Shown: one piece after another, positions 35,957 through 43,183 of the stretch | Position numbering within the stretch: the stretch's first letter is position 1 | Layout: every line of letters begins with the position of its first letter | Source: Haloferax sulfurifontis ATCC BAA-897 | Lineage (GTDB): Archaea > Halobacteriota > Halobacteria > Halobacteriales > Haloferacaceae | Length of the DNA stretch: 64,000 bases | Direction of reading: 5' to 3' | Assembly: GCF_000337835.1 (NCBI RefSeq) | Contig: NZ_AOLM01000018.1 | Location: forward strand, 62,001-126,000 | Made by a program: the position numbers and the translations under genes | Notes under the pieces: model-generated | Databases searched by the model: none | The model's input: only the letters and a program-made list of their open reading frames with translations | What the model was told of the DNA's origin: nothing

Positions 35957-36682
35957 ATGTCCGACGACGGGGAGCTTGAACCTCCCGCGGGAATGGACGA
36001 CTCCCACATCGGCGCGGGCGTCTTCGACGAGACGATGGGCCCGGGTTCGTCGTTCGCACACCTCTACCGGGGCGAGATACACCGGATGAAATCGTGGCGG
36101 GAGCGGCTGGACCGGACCAGCAACTGGGCGATTACGCTGATGGCCGGGATTCTGACGTGGTCGTTTTCCGCACAAACGCACCCGCACTACATCATCCTCC
36201 TCGGGGTGGTGACGCTGAGCATCTTCCTCTGTATCGAGGCGCGGCGCTTCCGCGCGTACGACATCTGGCGCTCGCGGGTTCGGATGTTCCAGCAGAACGT
36301 CTGGGCGTACGCGCTCGATCCCGACGGCGGCGTCCTCGACGAGGACTGGCGGAAGAAACTCGGCGAGGACTACCGCACGCCGAACATGAAGATACCCTTC
36401 GAGGAGGCGCTGGCGCATCGGCTCCGGCGGGTGTACCTGCCGCTTTTCGTCGTGATGCTCGTCGCGTGGGTCATCCAGTTGACGGCGTACACGGACGGTG
36501 CGACGCTCGTCGGGAGCGCCGGCATCGGCGGCATCCCCGGCAACATCATCGTCGCGTTCGTCGCGGGGTTCTACGCGACGCTGTTCGGCGTCTCGTTCCG
36601 CCCGCGCGAGTGGCACGTCAACGGCGAACTCATCCCGAGCGACGTGACGGGGTGGGAGGAGTCGGAGTACGGCGGGTCGTAG
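35957..36682 (+). CDS. DUF2270-family membrane protein
   Basis: 241 residues. A soluble N-terminus with the conserved HLYRGEIHRMKSWRERLDRT is followed by four membrane helices (about 60-78, 82-98, 160-180 and 195-215) and a soluble tail. Between the helix pairs lies a charged region with FRAYDIWRSRVRMFQ. The pattern is that of DUF2270, of unknown function. Located between the two tRNA-Phe genes. Confidence 0.87.
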   Translation: MSDDGELEPPAGMDDSHIGAGVFDETMGPGSSFAHLYRGEIHRMKSWRERLDRTSNWAITLMAGILTWSFSAQTHPHYIILLGVVTLSIFLCIEARRFRAYDIWRSRVRMFQQNVWAYALDPDGGVLDEDWRKKLGEDYRTPNMKIPFEEALAHRLRRVYLPLFVVMLVAWVIQLTAYTDGATLVGSAGIGGIPGNIIVAFVAGFYATLFGVSFRPREWHVNGELIPSDVTGWEESEYGGS

Positions 36683-36731
36683 CGTCGCAATTCGAAATGG
36701 TTTTTTCGCTCCTGTGCGTCTGTCGAATCGC

Positions 36732-36805
36732 GCCGCCTTAGCTCAGACTGGGAGAGCACTCGACTGAAGATCGAGCTGTCCCCGGTTCAAATCCGGGAGG
36801 CGGCA
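36732..36805 (+). tRNA. tRNA-Phe (GAA), copy 2
   Basis: Identical over all 74 bases to the tRNA-Phe at 34734. The immediate 3' flank (ATTTTTCTGCGAACTACCGA) is shared not with copy 1 but with the second downstream fragment of copy 1, showing that the gene and its flanking modules have recombined. Confidence 0.97.
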
Positions 36806-36885
36806 TTTTTCTGCGAACTACCGAGAGAGCGGAGCGACCGAATCGTGAGCAGTGAAAATGCCACCCGACCGGATTCTGAACCGCC

Positions 36886-36996
36886 CCGTCAACCTCGCTT
36901 CGCTCGGTTGCCGCAAGGTTCGATTTCTTCCTCGGTTCACGAATTCGTGCTCGCTGTCGCTCGCACAGAGTTCGTGGGCTCGGGCAGTTTCGAACC
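36886..36996. repeat. inverted copy of the tRNA-Val 3' half plus its downstream module
   Basis: The reverse complement of this stretch aligns end to end with 33075-33182, from the tRNA-Val T-arm through its acceptor, the adjoining palindrome and the GAGCGAAGCGAG hairpin; identity is roughly 85 percent by eye. It is inserted between the inverted arm (36868-36882) and the direct arm (37025-37041) of a tRNA-Phe module. Confidence 0.85.
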
Positions 36997-37024
36997 AGCG
37001 AGCAGATCTCCGATTTGCGAGTGA

Positions 37025-37041
37025 GGTTCAAATACGGGAGG
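37025..37041. repeat. degenerate tRNA-Phe T-arm/acceptor copy
   Basis: GGTTCAAATACGGGAGG matches the native tRNA-Phe except for one base; the acceptor end is lost after GGAGG. It is preceded by a hairpin like that of module 2 (GCAGATCTCCGATTTGC), and GCCACCCGACCGGATTCTGAACC-type left-arm sequence occurs at 36860-36882 exactly as at 34971-34993. Confidence 0.85.
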
Positions 37042-37082
37042 TACCCCCAATTTAAGGCCGAGAGTGAGAGCCGAAACCCCGC

Positions 37083-37892
37083 CTACGCCCGCGCTTCGTC
37101 GAGCCACGCGGGTTCGTCGACGGTCGTCGAGCCGACGCCCGTGAGCGAGTACTCCCACGACCCGCTCACCTCGGACCCGTCGTCCATCCGCCCCGAGAAC
37201 GACCACGATTCGTGGCGCGAGAGGCCGTCTTCGTCGACGAGGACGACGTACTCGAAGCTCGTGACCTCCAGGCTTCCGGGCTCGCCCTGCGCCGCGGCCG
37301 ACCCGGCGAGAATCAGCGCCTCGTTGGCGGCCGACAGCTCGTAGCGCTCGACGGACGCGCCGTCGAACGTCTCGGTGCCGGCGAACGTCAGGTCGTCGTC
37401 AGCGCCGTACGCGCGGGCCTGCGAGAGCGCGATGGCGGTGGCGAGGACTTCCGTCGACCCCTCGTAGGAGGTGTAGGTGGCCTCGTCGCCGTCGCCGACC
37501 CGGACGTACGTCACGCCGTCTGTGACGAACTGCTCGACGGCTCCCTCGTCCGGCTGACCGTCGGTCGTCGACGTCGTGCGGGTGTACGACCGTTCGGTTT
37601 CGAGGTCGGCGGCGAACTCGCGGGTGACCGCGGTTTCGACGCCGTCCGCGTCGACGCCGGTGTACGACCAACTGACGGTGAAGCTCCCGGCGTCGCGGAG
37701 GAGTCGCTCGGGGTCGCTCAGTTCGAAGTCGTCGCCGTCGGTCGACTCGCCGGTATCCGCGCTGTCACCGCCGCCGGTCGACTCGCCAGTGTCGTCGGTC
37801 TGGGCGGCCGGCGCGACGTCAGCGCCGCCGGCACAGCCGGCGAGGAGCACGAGAACTGCGACGATCAGGACTGGAATGCGGTTGGAATACAC
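37083..37892 (-). CDS. lipoprotein with LppX/LolA-like β-sheet domain (DUF7537-like)
   Basis: 269 residues. A Sec-type lipoprotein signal ends in LLAGC (C20), followed by a Thr/Gly/Asp/Ser-rich spacer and a ~200-residue domain of repeated strands (FTVSWSYTGVDADG, TREFAADLETERSYTRTT, ATYTSYEGSTEVLATAIA). It resembles haloarchaeal DUF7537 lipoproteins. Presumably anchored on the outer face of the membrane. Function unknown. Transcribed alone. Confidence 0.82.
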   Translation of the reverse strand: MYSNRIPVLIVAVLVLLAGCAGGADVAPAAQTDDTGESTGGGDSADTGESTDGDDFELSDPERLLRDAGSFTVSWSYTGVDADGVETAVTREFAADLETERSYTRTTSTTDGQPDEGAVEQFVTDGVTYVRVGDGDEATYTSYEGSTEVLATAIALSQARAYGADDDLTFAGTETFDGASVERYELSAANEALILAGSAAAQGEPGSLEVTSFEYVVLVDEDGLSRHESWSFSGRMDDGSEVSGSWEYSLTGVGSTTVDEPAWLDEARA

Positions 37893-37994
37893 GACAACCG
37901 TACGACGAGTAGAATCTTAAGTAGGCACAGCAAATCGCGGTCGAATCGGTGCGACCGGCGCGAAACTGGCGAATAGAAAAGGTGAGCGCGACGC

Positions 37995-38387
37995 TCAGGC
38001 GGTGACCGACGCCGACTGCGCCACGTCGCGGTGCGAGACGCGGACTTCGACGCCCGACGGGGTGACGGAGACGGTCACGTCGTCGACGGTGCGTTCGTAT
38101 TCGGCCGTGTGGGTGCCGGAGCGGGAGATGCGGAGGCGCTTCGAGAGGAGGCCGGCGTCCACGAGCGGGTCGAGTTTGCGGTAGGTCGTCGAAAGCGGGA
38201 GGTCGCACGCCTCCGAGAGCTCGCTCGCCGAGCGGGCGACGCCGTCGGTCGCGTCGAGGATGCACCGGCAGTCGTCGTCTTCGAGAAGGGAAAACAGCGC
38301 GTCGACCTCGGCGTGGTCGTCGACGACGCGGGGTTCCGAGGAAGCGGTTGCGGAGCGGAAATCGAACGGGAGCGAAGCCTGACTCAT
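37995..38387 (-). CDS. winged-helix (ArsR-like) transcriptional regulator, paralogue A
   Basis: 130 residues. A winged helix spans about 28-90 (LFSLLEDDDCRCILDATDG, ASELSEACDLPLSTTYRKLDPLVDAGLLSKRLRI, in parts), followed by a β-rich tail. A second gene of the same design lies at 40371; both share LPLSTxYRKLD and nearly the same 13 bases up to the start codon (CTAC/TMGAAGTATG). ATG 38387 chosen; the upstream Met is not supported by that match. Confidence 0.85.
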   Translation of the reverse strand: MSQASLPFDFRSATASSEPRVVDDHAEVDALFSLLEDDDCRCILDATDGVARSASELSEACDLPLSTTYRKLDPLVDAGLLSKRLRISRSGTHTAEYERTVDDVTVSVTPSGVEVRVSHRDVAQSASVTA

Positions 38388-38481
38388 ACTTCTGTAGAAT
38401 CGGCGAACGGGGACCAACTGACAACCCCGATAGCGTGGGACGTTTATATACCCCGGTGGGGAGGGGAGCCCGCGGCGGTCG

Positions 38482-39129
38482 CTAGCCCTCTTCGAGGACG
38501 TCGCCGAGCAGTTTCGTCAGGGCGGCGGCGAGGTGTTCCGAGAACGTCGACTGGTTGATGTCGAGTTCGGCCGCGACCTCGGTCGCGTTGGCCCCGCGCG
38601 GGCGCTCGAAGTAGCCCATGTCGTAGGCGGTCTGGAGGACTTCGAGTTGGCGGGCGGTGAGCTTCCCGCGGTCGACGAAGACGCTGTCGCCGGGGGCGTC
38701 GCCGGTCGGCGAGCGCACGAGGCGCTTGATGTCGAGCCCGGGGAAGCGGTCGCGAAGCTCGCCGATGACGGTCTGTAACTGCTCGTAGTCGGCGGCGTGG
38801 AAGACGAGCGTCAGACTGCCGCGCTGGGCGAAGTAGCGGTCGACCGGACAGCCGAACTCGCCGAGGCACTCGCAGGGACAGCCGACGCTCCCATCGTGCG
38901 TGTAGCGATAGAGGTGCTTCGAACCGTAGGAGAAGATGGGTTCGAGCGCGGCCGCCTCCGGCGGGTCGTCGGCCTCGACGACGAACTCGGAGACGCTGAC
39001 GTCGCCGGGGGTGGAGACGACGCTGGTCGAGACGGAATCGACGACGGAGTCCGTCGAGTGGGCGACCGAGGCGACGGGGCAGACCGACGGCGAGGCGAAC
39101 TCGACCGTGGCGCGAATACCGGCTGGCAT
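38482..39129 (-). CDS. Bat-type HTH_10 transcriptional regulator
   Basis: 215 residues. The N-terminal sensor-like region contains a cysteine cluster (GCPCECLGEFGCPVDRY, with five cysteines near residues 83-96 when the N-terminal 80 residues are counted). The C-terminal bacterio-opsin-activator HTH (KLTARQLEVLQTAYDMGYFERPRGANATEVAAELDINQSTFSEHL) spans about 155-205. The cysteines may bind metal or sense redox state. Its targets are unknown; adjacent genes on the same strand are small regulators and FMN-type proteins. Confidence 0.88.
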   Translation of the reverse strand: MPAGIRATVEFASPSVCPVASVAHSTDSVVDSVSTSVVSTPGDVSVSEFVVEADDPPEAAALEPIFSYGSKHLYRYTHDGSVGCPCECLGEFGCPVDRYFAQRGSLTLVFHAADYEQLQTVIGELRDRFPGLDIKRLVRSPTGDAPGDSVFVDRGKLTARQLEVLQTAYDMGYFERPRGANATEVAAELDINQSTFSEHLAAALTKLLGDVLEEG

Positions 39130-39216
39130 CGTGTTACGCGCGGGCGAGTCGGGGTTCGTCGCAGGGCGGGGCGACCGCCGCGACGAGGGCCGTCCCGGAT
39201 GCGACGACCGCGGACA

Positions 39217-39678
39217 TTACTGGTCGGACTCCGCGTCGTCCAGTTCGACGGCCCGGCCGCTGAGCGTCTCGGGGTCGAGTTCGAACAGTTGGATGTCGAG
39301 GTCGCGCTTCGTCTCGCCCCAGATTTCGAACAGCGGGCGCTTTGCCTTGCCGTACTGGACGATTCGTTCGACGGTCAGCTCGTCGGGGTCGACGCGTTCG
39401 AGCGTCCCCTCGGCGATGATGCTCCGATAGCTCCCGTCGTTCGACTCGTGGACGACGAGTCGCGCCCGCGGCGACGACGTGAGGAACTGCCGCTTTTCGC
39501 TTTCGGGCGTGGAGACGAGTCGGAGATAGAACCGACCGCTCTCGCCGTCGTAGCCGTAGGAGATGGGAATCGCGTATGGTTCGTCCGCCTTCGCGAGCGA
39601 GAGGACGCCCGTCTCGTGACGAGCGAGAACCTCGTGTATCTCGTCGGGCGAGAGTTCGGTCTGTTGGTCCAGAGACAT
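39217..39678 (-). CDS. pyridoxamine 5'-phosphate oxidase-like FMN split-barrel protein, paralogue 1
   Basis: 153 residues with the split-barrel pattern: LSPDEIHEVLARHETGVLSLAKADEPYAIPISYGYD, FYLRLVSTPESEKRQFL, ARLVVHESND and IIAEGTLERV. Family members bind FMN, haem or F420 and act in redox or detoxification; the exact cofactor is not decidable here. A related gene lies at 41805 on the same strand. Confidence 0.88.
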   Translation of the reverse strand: MSLDQQTELSPDEIHEVLARHETGVLSLAKADEPYAIPISYGYDGESGRFYLRLVSTPESEKRQFLTSSPRARLVVHESNDGSYRSIIAEGTLERVDPDELTVERIVQYGKAKRPLFEIWGETKRDLDIQLFELDPETLSGRAVELDDAESDQ

Positions 39679-39840
39679 CGGTTCGTACCACCAGACTCGC
39701 GGCCGACGTAATTACTGTTACTTCTCGGCGACGCCCGCGCGAGTCCAGTCGGGCGAAATCGGCGGACTCGGTCGGGGACGGGTCGCGGGCGAATCGCGGG
39801 CGGCTGGCGGGTCGCGGGCGGGTCGGGAACAGGGGGGCGC

Positions 39841-39987
39841 TCAGGCGGTCGAAAAGGCGTCCGTCGTGAGCGCGGCGCTACAGATGACACAGCCGTTTTC
39901 GAGGAGGGCGTCGCGCATGGAGTCGTTGACCAGCATGGACTCCGCACACTCCGGGCAGACGAACGTGTAGTCCGCGCTGTCGCTCAT
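39841..39987 (-). CDS. 48-residue zinc ribbon, paralogue 1
   Basis: Reads MSDSADYTFVCPECAESMLV and continues with a second pair, CVIC. Cysteines at 11, 14, 33 and 36. A short helix (NDSMRDALLENG) separates the pairs. The next gene encodes a clear paralogue (CPQC...CPIC), so the pair arose by tandem duplication. Function unknown; the CPEC motif and size suit a zinc-binding adaptor. Confidence 0.8.
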   Translation of the reverse strand: MSDSADYTFVCPECAESMLVNDSMRDALLENGCVICSAALTTDAFSTA

Positions 39988-40093
39988 GTGGTTCGTAGTA
40001 CGCGTGGCACACGTATATGTAGCCTACTGTTTCTCGAACGCCGGGCGCGCGACGGGCCGCGCGCCGCGGCCGGACGCGACGGGGAACTGCGAC

Positions 40094-40258
40094 TCACGCG
40101 GGACATGGGTCGAAGGCGTCGGTCGAGGCGGGGCTTCCGCAGATGGGACAGCCGCGTTCGAGGACCGCCGCGCGCATCCCGCCGTTGACGGCGAAGCCCT
40201 CGCCGCACTGCGGACAGGTGAACTCGTAGTCGTCCGCCGGCGTCGGTGTCGCGCTCAT
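40094..40258 (-). CDS. 54-residue zinc ribbon, paralogue 2
   Basis: MSATPTPADDYEFTCPQCGE then GMRAAVLERGCPICG. Cysteines at 15, 18, 37 and 40, the same spacing as the 48-residue gene, with conserved YxFxCPxC, MRxA.LE.GC.IC and TDAF. It lies 106 bases upstream (in transcription order) of that gene and downstream of winged-helix paralogue B, on the same strand. Confidence 0.8.
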   Translation of the reverse strand: MSATPTPADDYEFTCPQCGEGFAVNGGMRAAVLERGCPICGSPASTDAFDPCPA

Positions 40259-40370
40259 CAGTCCACCTCCGGCGAGGCGAGCGCCGTCTCGGTTCGCTCC
40301 GTCCGTCGCGTCGATTCGACGCCCCGCGTCGCGGGCGGCGACGGCGACCGCGTCGACGCGCTCATCGAGG

Positions 40371-40772
40371 TCATCGCGACCGGGCCTCCGAGCCGTCTTC
40401 GCCGCCGTCGGTGGCGACCTGCCGGAACGCGAGCGACACGCCCGCGTCGTCGAACGAAAACGAGAGCGTGTCGAAGTTGGTCGCGAACTCCCGCGGGTGG
40501 TGCGTCGCCGTCTGGACCCGCAGTCGCTCGTCGAGGAGCGACGCCTCGGTGAGCGAGTCGAGCTTCCGGTAGACCGTCGACAGCGGCACGTCACAGAGTT
40601 CGGCGCACTCCTGTGCGGTCCGCGGGCCCCCATCGCAGGCGGCGAGGATTCGCCGGCTGTCGCCGTCGCTGAGCGCCGAGAGGACCGCCGACGGCTCCGC
40701 GGCGACCTGCTGGGTCCGGTTCGGGTCGAGCGTCGATGCGCTTCGGGCGGCGACTGCGGAAGGCGAGTTCAT
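40371..40772 (-). CDS. winged-helix transcriptional regulator, paralogue B
   Basis: 133 residues. Winged helix near 27-88 (VLSALSDGDSRRILAACDGG, AQECAELCDVPLSTVYRKLDSL). Like paralogue A it has a β-rich C-terminal tail of about 45 residues (FATNFDTLSFSFDDAGVSL). ATG 40772 is preceded by CTATCGAAGT, the counterpart of the sequence before paralogue A, which suggests a shared promoter or operator. Probably heads a unit with the zinc ribbons downstream. Confidence 0.85.
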   Translation of the reverse strand: MNSPSAVAARSASTLDPNRTQQVAAEPSAVLSALSDGDSRRILAACDGGPRTAQECAELCDVPLSTVYRKLDSLTEASLLDERLRVQTATHHPREFATNFDTLSFSFDDAGVSLAFRQVATDGGEDGSEARSR

Positions 40773-40828
40773 ACTTCGATAGACGACGGACACCGGGAGG
40801 TATCTCCCCCCGCGCTATCCGGGGAGGT

Positions 40829-41686
40829 TTAAGTACTCGACTCGTCGCCGGCTTCGAGTTGCGCCAGTCTGCGGCGCACCGCGGGGTTCGAACTCGGCGC
40901 GAGGATAAAGCGGCCCGCGCCCATCGTGAGGCTCCGCAAGTACCAGTAGACGACGCGCCGGACCGGGCGGAACCGGCCGTCCGTCAGGGCGACCGCGCCG
41001 CGCCACGCGTTCCGCCGCCCCTCGCGGAGCGTGAAAAACGACAGCGCCTCGTCCAGCCGACCCAACGACTCGTCGATGTCGGCGACGCCCTCGGCGTACC
41101 GCTCGGCGATGAGGTCCTGTTCCTCGTCGACGAGGCGGCGGAGGACCCGGTTGATGCGGCGGTGGTCGTCGTACTTCGCGGGGCGGTCGGGGTCGATGCC
41201 GACCTCGTGGAGCGCCAGCGCGAGGTCGTAGTTCACGTGGGCGTTGACGCCGAGCAACACGTCCTGTACGACGAGCGACTCCCCGGCGAGCGCCGTCTCG
41301 AAGGAGAGTCGCCACGGGTCGGGCACGTCGTCGTGGTCGCCGCGCTCGAAGGCGCGGAACGCCCGGCGGTAGTGGTCCGCGAAGGTGACGAGGTAGTCGG
41401 CGACCCAGTCGGGGTCGGCGAACTCGTCGCCGCCGAGGCCGCGGTCGACCTCGGCGGTCACGCGGGCGTAGATAGTCAGGAACGCGGCGCGGCGGTCGCC
41501 GCGCTCGTACAGGAGCGATTCGAGCGCCGACAGGCGGTCGTGGGCGTCGGCCACGTCTCGGAACGGCGCGTCGACGAGGGCGAGAACCTCCGCGCTCGCG
41601 TCGCGGGCGACGCCGGAGAGCGACGGGTTCGGCGTCCGCACCGCGGCCGCGAGCTTTCTGGCCTCCTCGAACGTCGTCCGTTGCAT
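40829..41686 (-). CDS. DUF5995-family helical protein
   Basis: 285 residues, mostly helical. DRLSALESLLYERGDRRAAFLTIYARVTAEV and a central GVNAHVNYDLALALHEVG carry conserved His/Asn/Asp residues that could bind metal, followed by KYDDHRRINRVLRRLVDEEQD. This matches my memory of DUF5995. No reaction known; the His-rich helical core suggests an enzyme. Transcribed from its own start, 56 bases upstream of winged-helix paralogue B. Confidence 0.8.
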   Translation of the reverse strand: MQRTTFEEARKLAAAVRTPNPSLSGVARDASAEVLALVDAPFRDVADAHDRLSALESLLYERGDRRAAFLTIYARVTAEVDRGLGGDEFADPDWVADYLVTFADHYRRAFRAFERGDHDDVPDPWRLSFETALAGESLVVQDVLLGVNAHVNYDLALALHEVGIDPDRPAKYDDHRRINRVLRRLVDEEQDLIAERYAEGVADIDESLGRLDEALSFFTLREGRRNAWRGAVALTDGRFRPVRRVVYWYLRSLTMGAGRFILAPSSNPAVRRRLAQLEAGDESST

Positions 41687-41804
41687 CGGCTGAACGCTCA
41701 GACGGTCCCGGCTTCGATAACGATACCGGCGCGCGGGGGTCGACCCCGGCGTGCGAGGGTCGGCCGCACTGGTGGCCGCGACGGGCCACGCGGCGACCCG
41801 GCGC

Positions 41805-42260
41805 TCACGCGCGCCGGCGTTGAAGCCCCGACCGGGACGCGATGCGAAGCTCCCAGCCGAGGATGTCCTGCATCGGCTCCGTCTCCGAGAACAGGGTCGG
41901 ATACCACGCGTTGTCTCCGAGCACGTCGCGGACGCGGTCCCAGTCGCCGTCGTCGACCCGGCGGAGTTCGCCGTCGACGACGACGCTCTCCCACTCGTCC
42001 CGCGAGGGGGCGTTCCAGACCGCGAAGCTCGCGCGGGCGGTCCGCTCGGCGAACTCGGTCTTCTTCGAGGACTCCCCGGGCCGGAGGAAGACGAAGTAGA
42101 GCCGCTCCCGGTCGGCGTCGTAGCCGAACGAGAGGGGAATCCCGTAGGCGACGCCGTCGTCCGCGAGCGAGAGAACGCCGACGCCCTCCTCGCGGAGCAG
42201 GCGGTTTATCTCCTCGGCCGACATCTCGATTCGGTTGTGTTGGGCGAAGTCAGGGGCCAT
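41805..42260 (-). CDS. pyridoxamine 5'-phosphate oxidase-like FMN split-barrel protein, paralogue 2
   Basis: 151 residues related to the gene at 39217: MSAEEINRLLREEGVGVLSLADDGVAYGIPLSFGYD, LYFVFLRPGESSKKTEF, ARASFAVWNAPS and SVVVDGELRRVDD. It lacks part of the C-terminal tail of paralogue 1. ATG 42260 is used; an internal MSAEE start is possible. Divergent from nucS across 122 bases. Confidence 0.87.
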   Translation of the reverse strand: MAPDFAQHNRIEMSAEEINRLLREEGVGVLSLADDGVAYGIPLSFGYDADRERLYFVFLRPGESSKKTEFAERTARASFAVWNAPSRDEWESVVVDGELRRVDDGDWDRVRDVLGDNAWYPTLFSETEPMQDILGWELRIASRSGLQRRRA

Positions 42261-42382
42261 GGTACGTATACGCACGGAGATGACATAAGCCTGCCAGCGA
42301 ACCGAGCCGGCGGCGTGCACCGCGGGCGGCCCGCGACGCGGGGCTTATCCCCGACGACGACGAACCGCGGGACGACACCCGG

Positions 42383-43183
42383 ATGACGGTGAACACACTC
42401 CACCGGCCGACGCACCGAGACGCCCTCGTCCACCTCGAAGCCGCCTTCGAGCGCGGCGACATGGTGACGATATTCGGTCGGTGCACGGTCGATTACGACG
42501 GCCGCGCGACGAGCGAACTCGGTCCCGGGGACCGGCTCGTCGTCCTGAAGCCGGACGGCTCGATTCTGGTCCACACCGACGAGAAGCGGACGCCGGTCAA
42601 CTGGCAACCGCCGGGATGCACTCACTCCGCGAGCGTCCGCGACGGCCGGCTTCGGGTCCGGAGCACGCGCACGAGCCCCGACGAGCGACTCGACGTGCGG
42701 TTCGAGCGCGTCGAGCAGTGTTCGGCCTACGCCGTCGACGACCGGAGCGACCTCGAACTCGTCGGGAGCGAGGAGGACCTGCGTCAGCACATCCTCGCGG
42801 ATCCCGAAATCCTCGAACCGGGCTTCGAGCCTCTCGAAACCGAGCGGCAGAGCGACGCGGGCGCTATCGACATCTTCGGCGAGGACGCCGACGGCGTCCC
42901 GGTCGTCGTGGAGTTGAAGCGCCGGCGCGTCGGTCCCTCGGCGGCGAGTCAGCTCCGCCGGTACGTGGACGCGCTCCACCGCGAATTCGGCGACGACGAG
43001 CCGATTCGCGGCGTCCTCGTCGCTCCCTCGGTGACGGAGCGAGCCGCCGACATGCTCGACCGCGAGGGGCTGGAGTTCGTCGCGCTCGACCCCGAGACGG
43101 GCGAACCGCCGGTCGAGGAGGACGAGAGTGAAAGCGGGGGCGAAGGAGAAAGCAGAGACAGCGACGACGGCGACGACGCCTAA
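42383..43183 (+). CDS. nucS: endonuclease NucS (EndoMS)
   Basis: 266 residues. The N-terminal dimerisation/DNA-binding domain is followed by a RecB-like nuclease with GAIDIFGEDADGVPVVVELKRRR, giving the D...E-x-K catalytic set. EndoMS cuts both strands at mismatches; NucS also processes flapped and splayed DNA. A very acidic C-terminal tail (ESESGGEGESRDSDDGDDA) replaces an obvious PCNA-interacting motif. MutL is also in this window, so canonical and NucS-type mismatch systems coexist in this genome. Confidence 0.95.
   Translation: MTVNTLHRPTHRDALVHLEAAFERGDMVTIFGRCTVDYDGRATSELGPGDRLVVLKPDGSILVHTDEKRTPVNWQPPGCTHSASVRDGRLRVRSTRTSPDERLDVRFERVEQCSAYAVDDRSDLELVGSEEDLRQHILADPEILEPGFEPLETERQSDAGAIDIFGEDADGVPVVVELKRRRVGPSAASQLRRYVDALHREFGDDEPIRGVLVAPSVTERAADMLDREGLEFVALDPETGEPPVEEDESESGGEGESRDSDDGDDA

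Noticed and set aside
33022-37045. An integrated provirus or plasmid delimited by tRNA attachment repeats
   Set aside because: No integrase, replication or capsid gene lies between the repeats; the genes there (cspA, VanZ-like, DUF2270) look like ordinary chromosomal genes.
33096-37080. CRISPR array
   Set aside because: The repeats are tRNA 3' halves with unequal spacing (about 40-130 bp) and self-complementary spacers; no repeat-spacer regularity and no cas genes.
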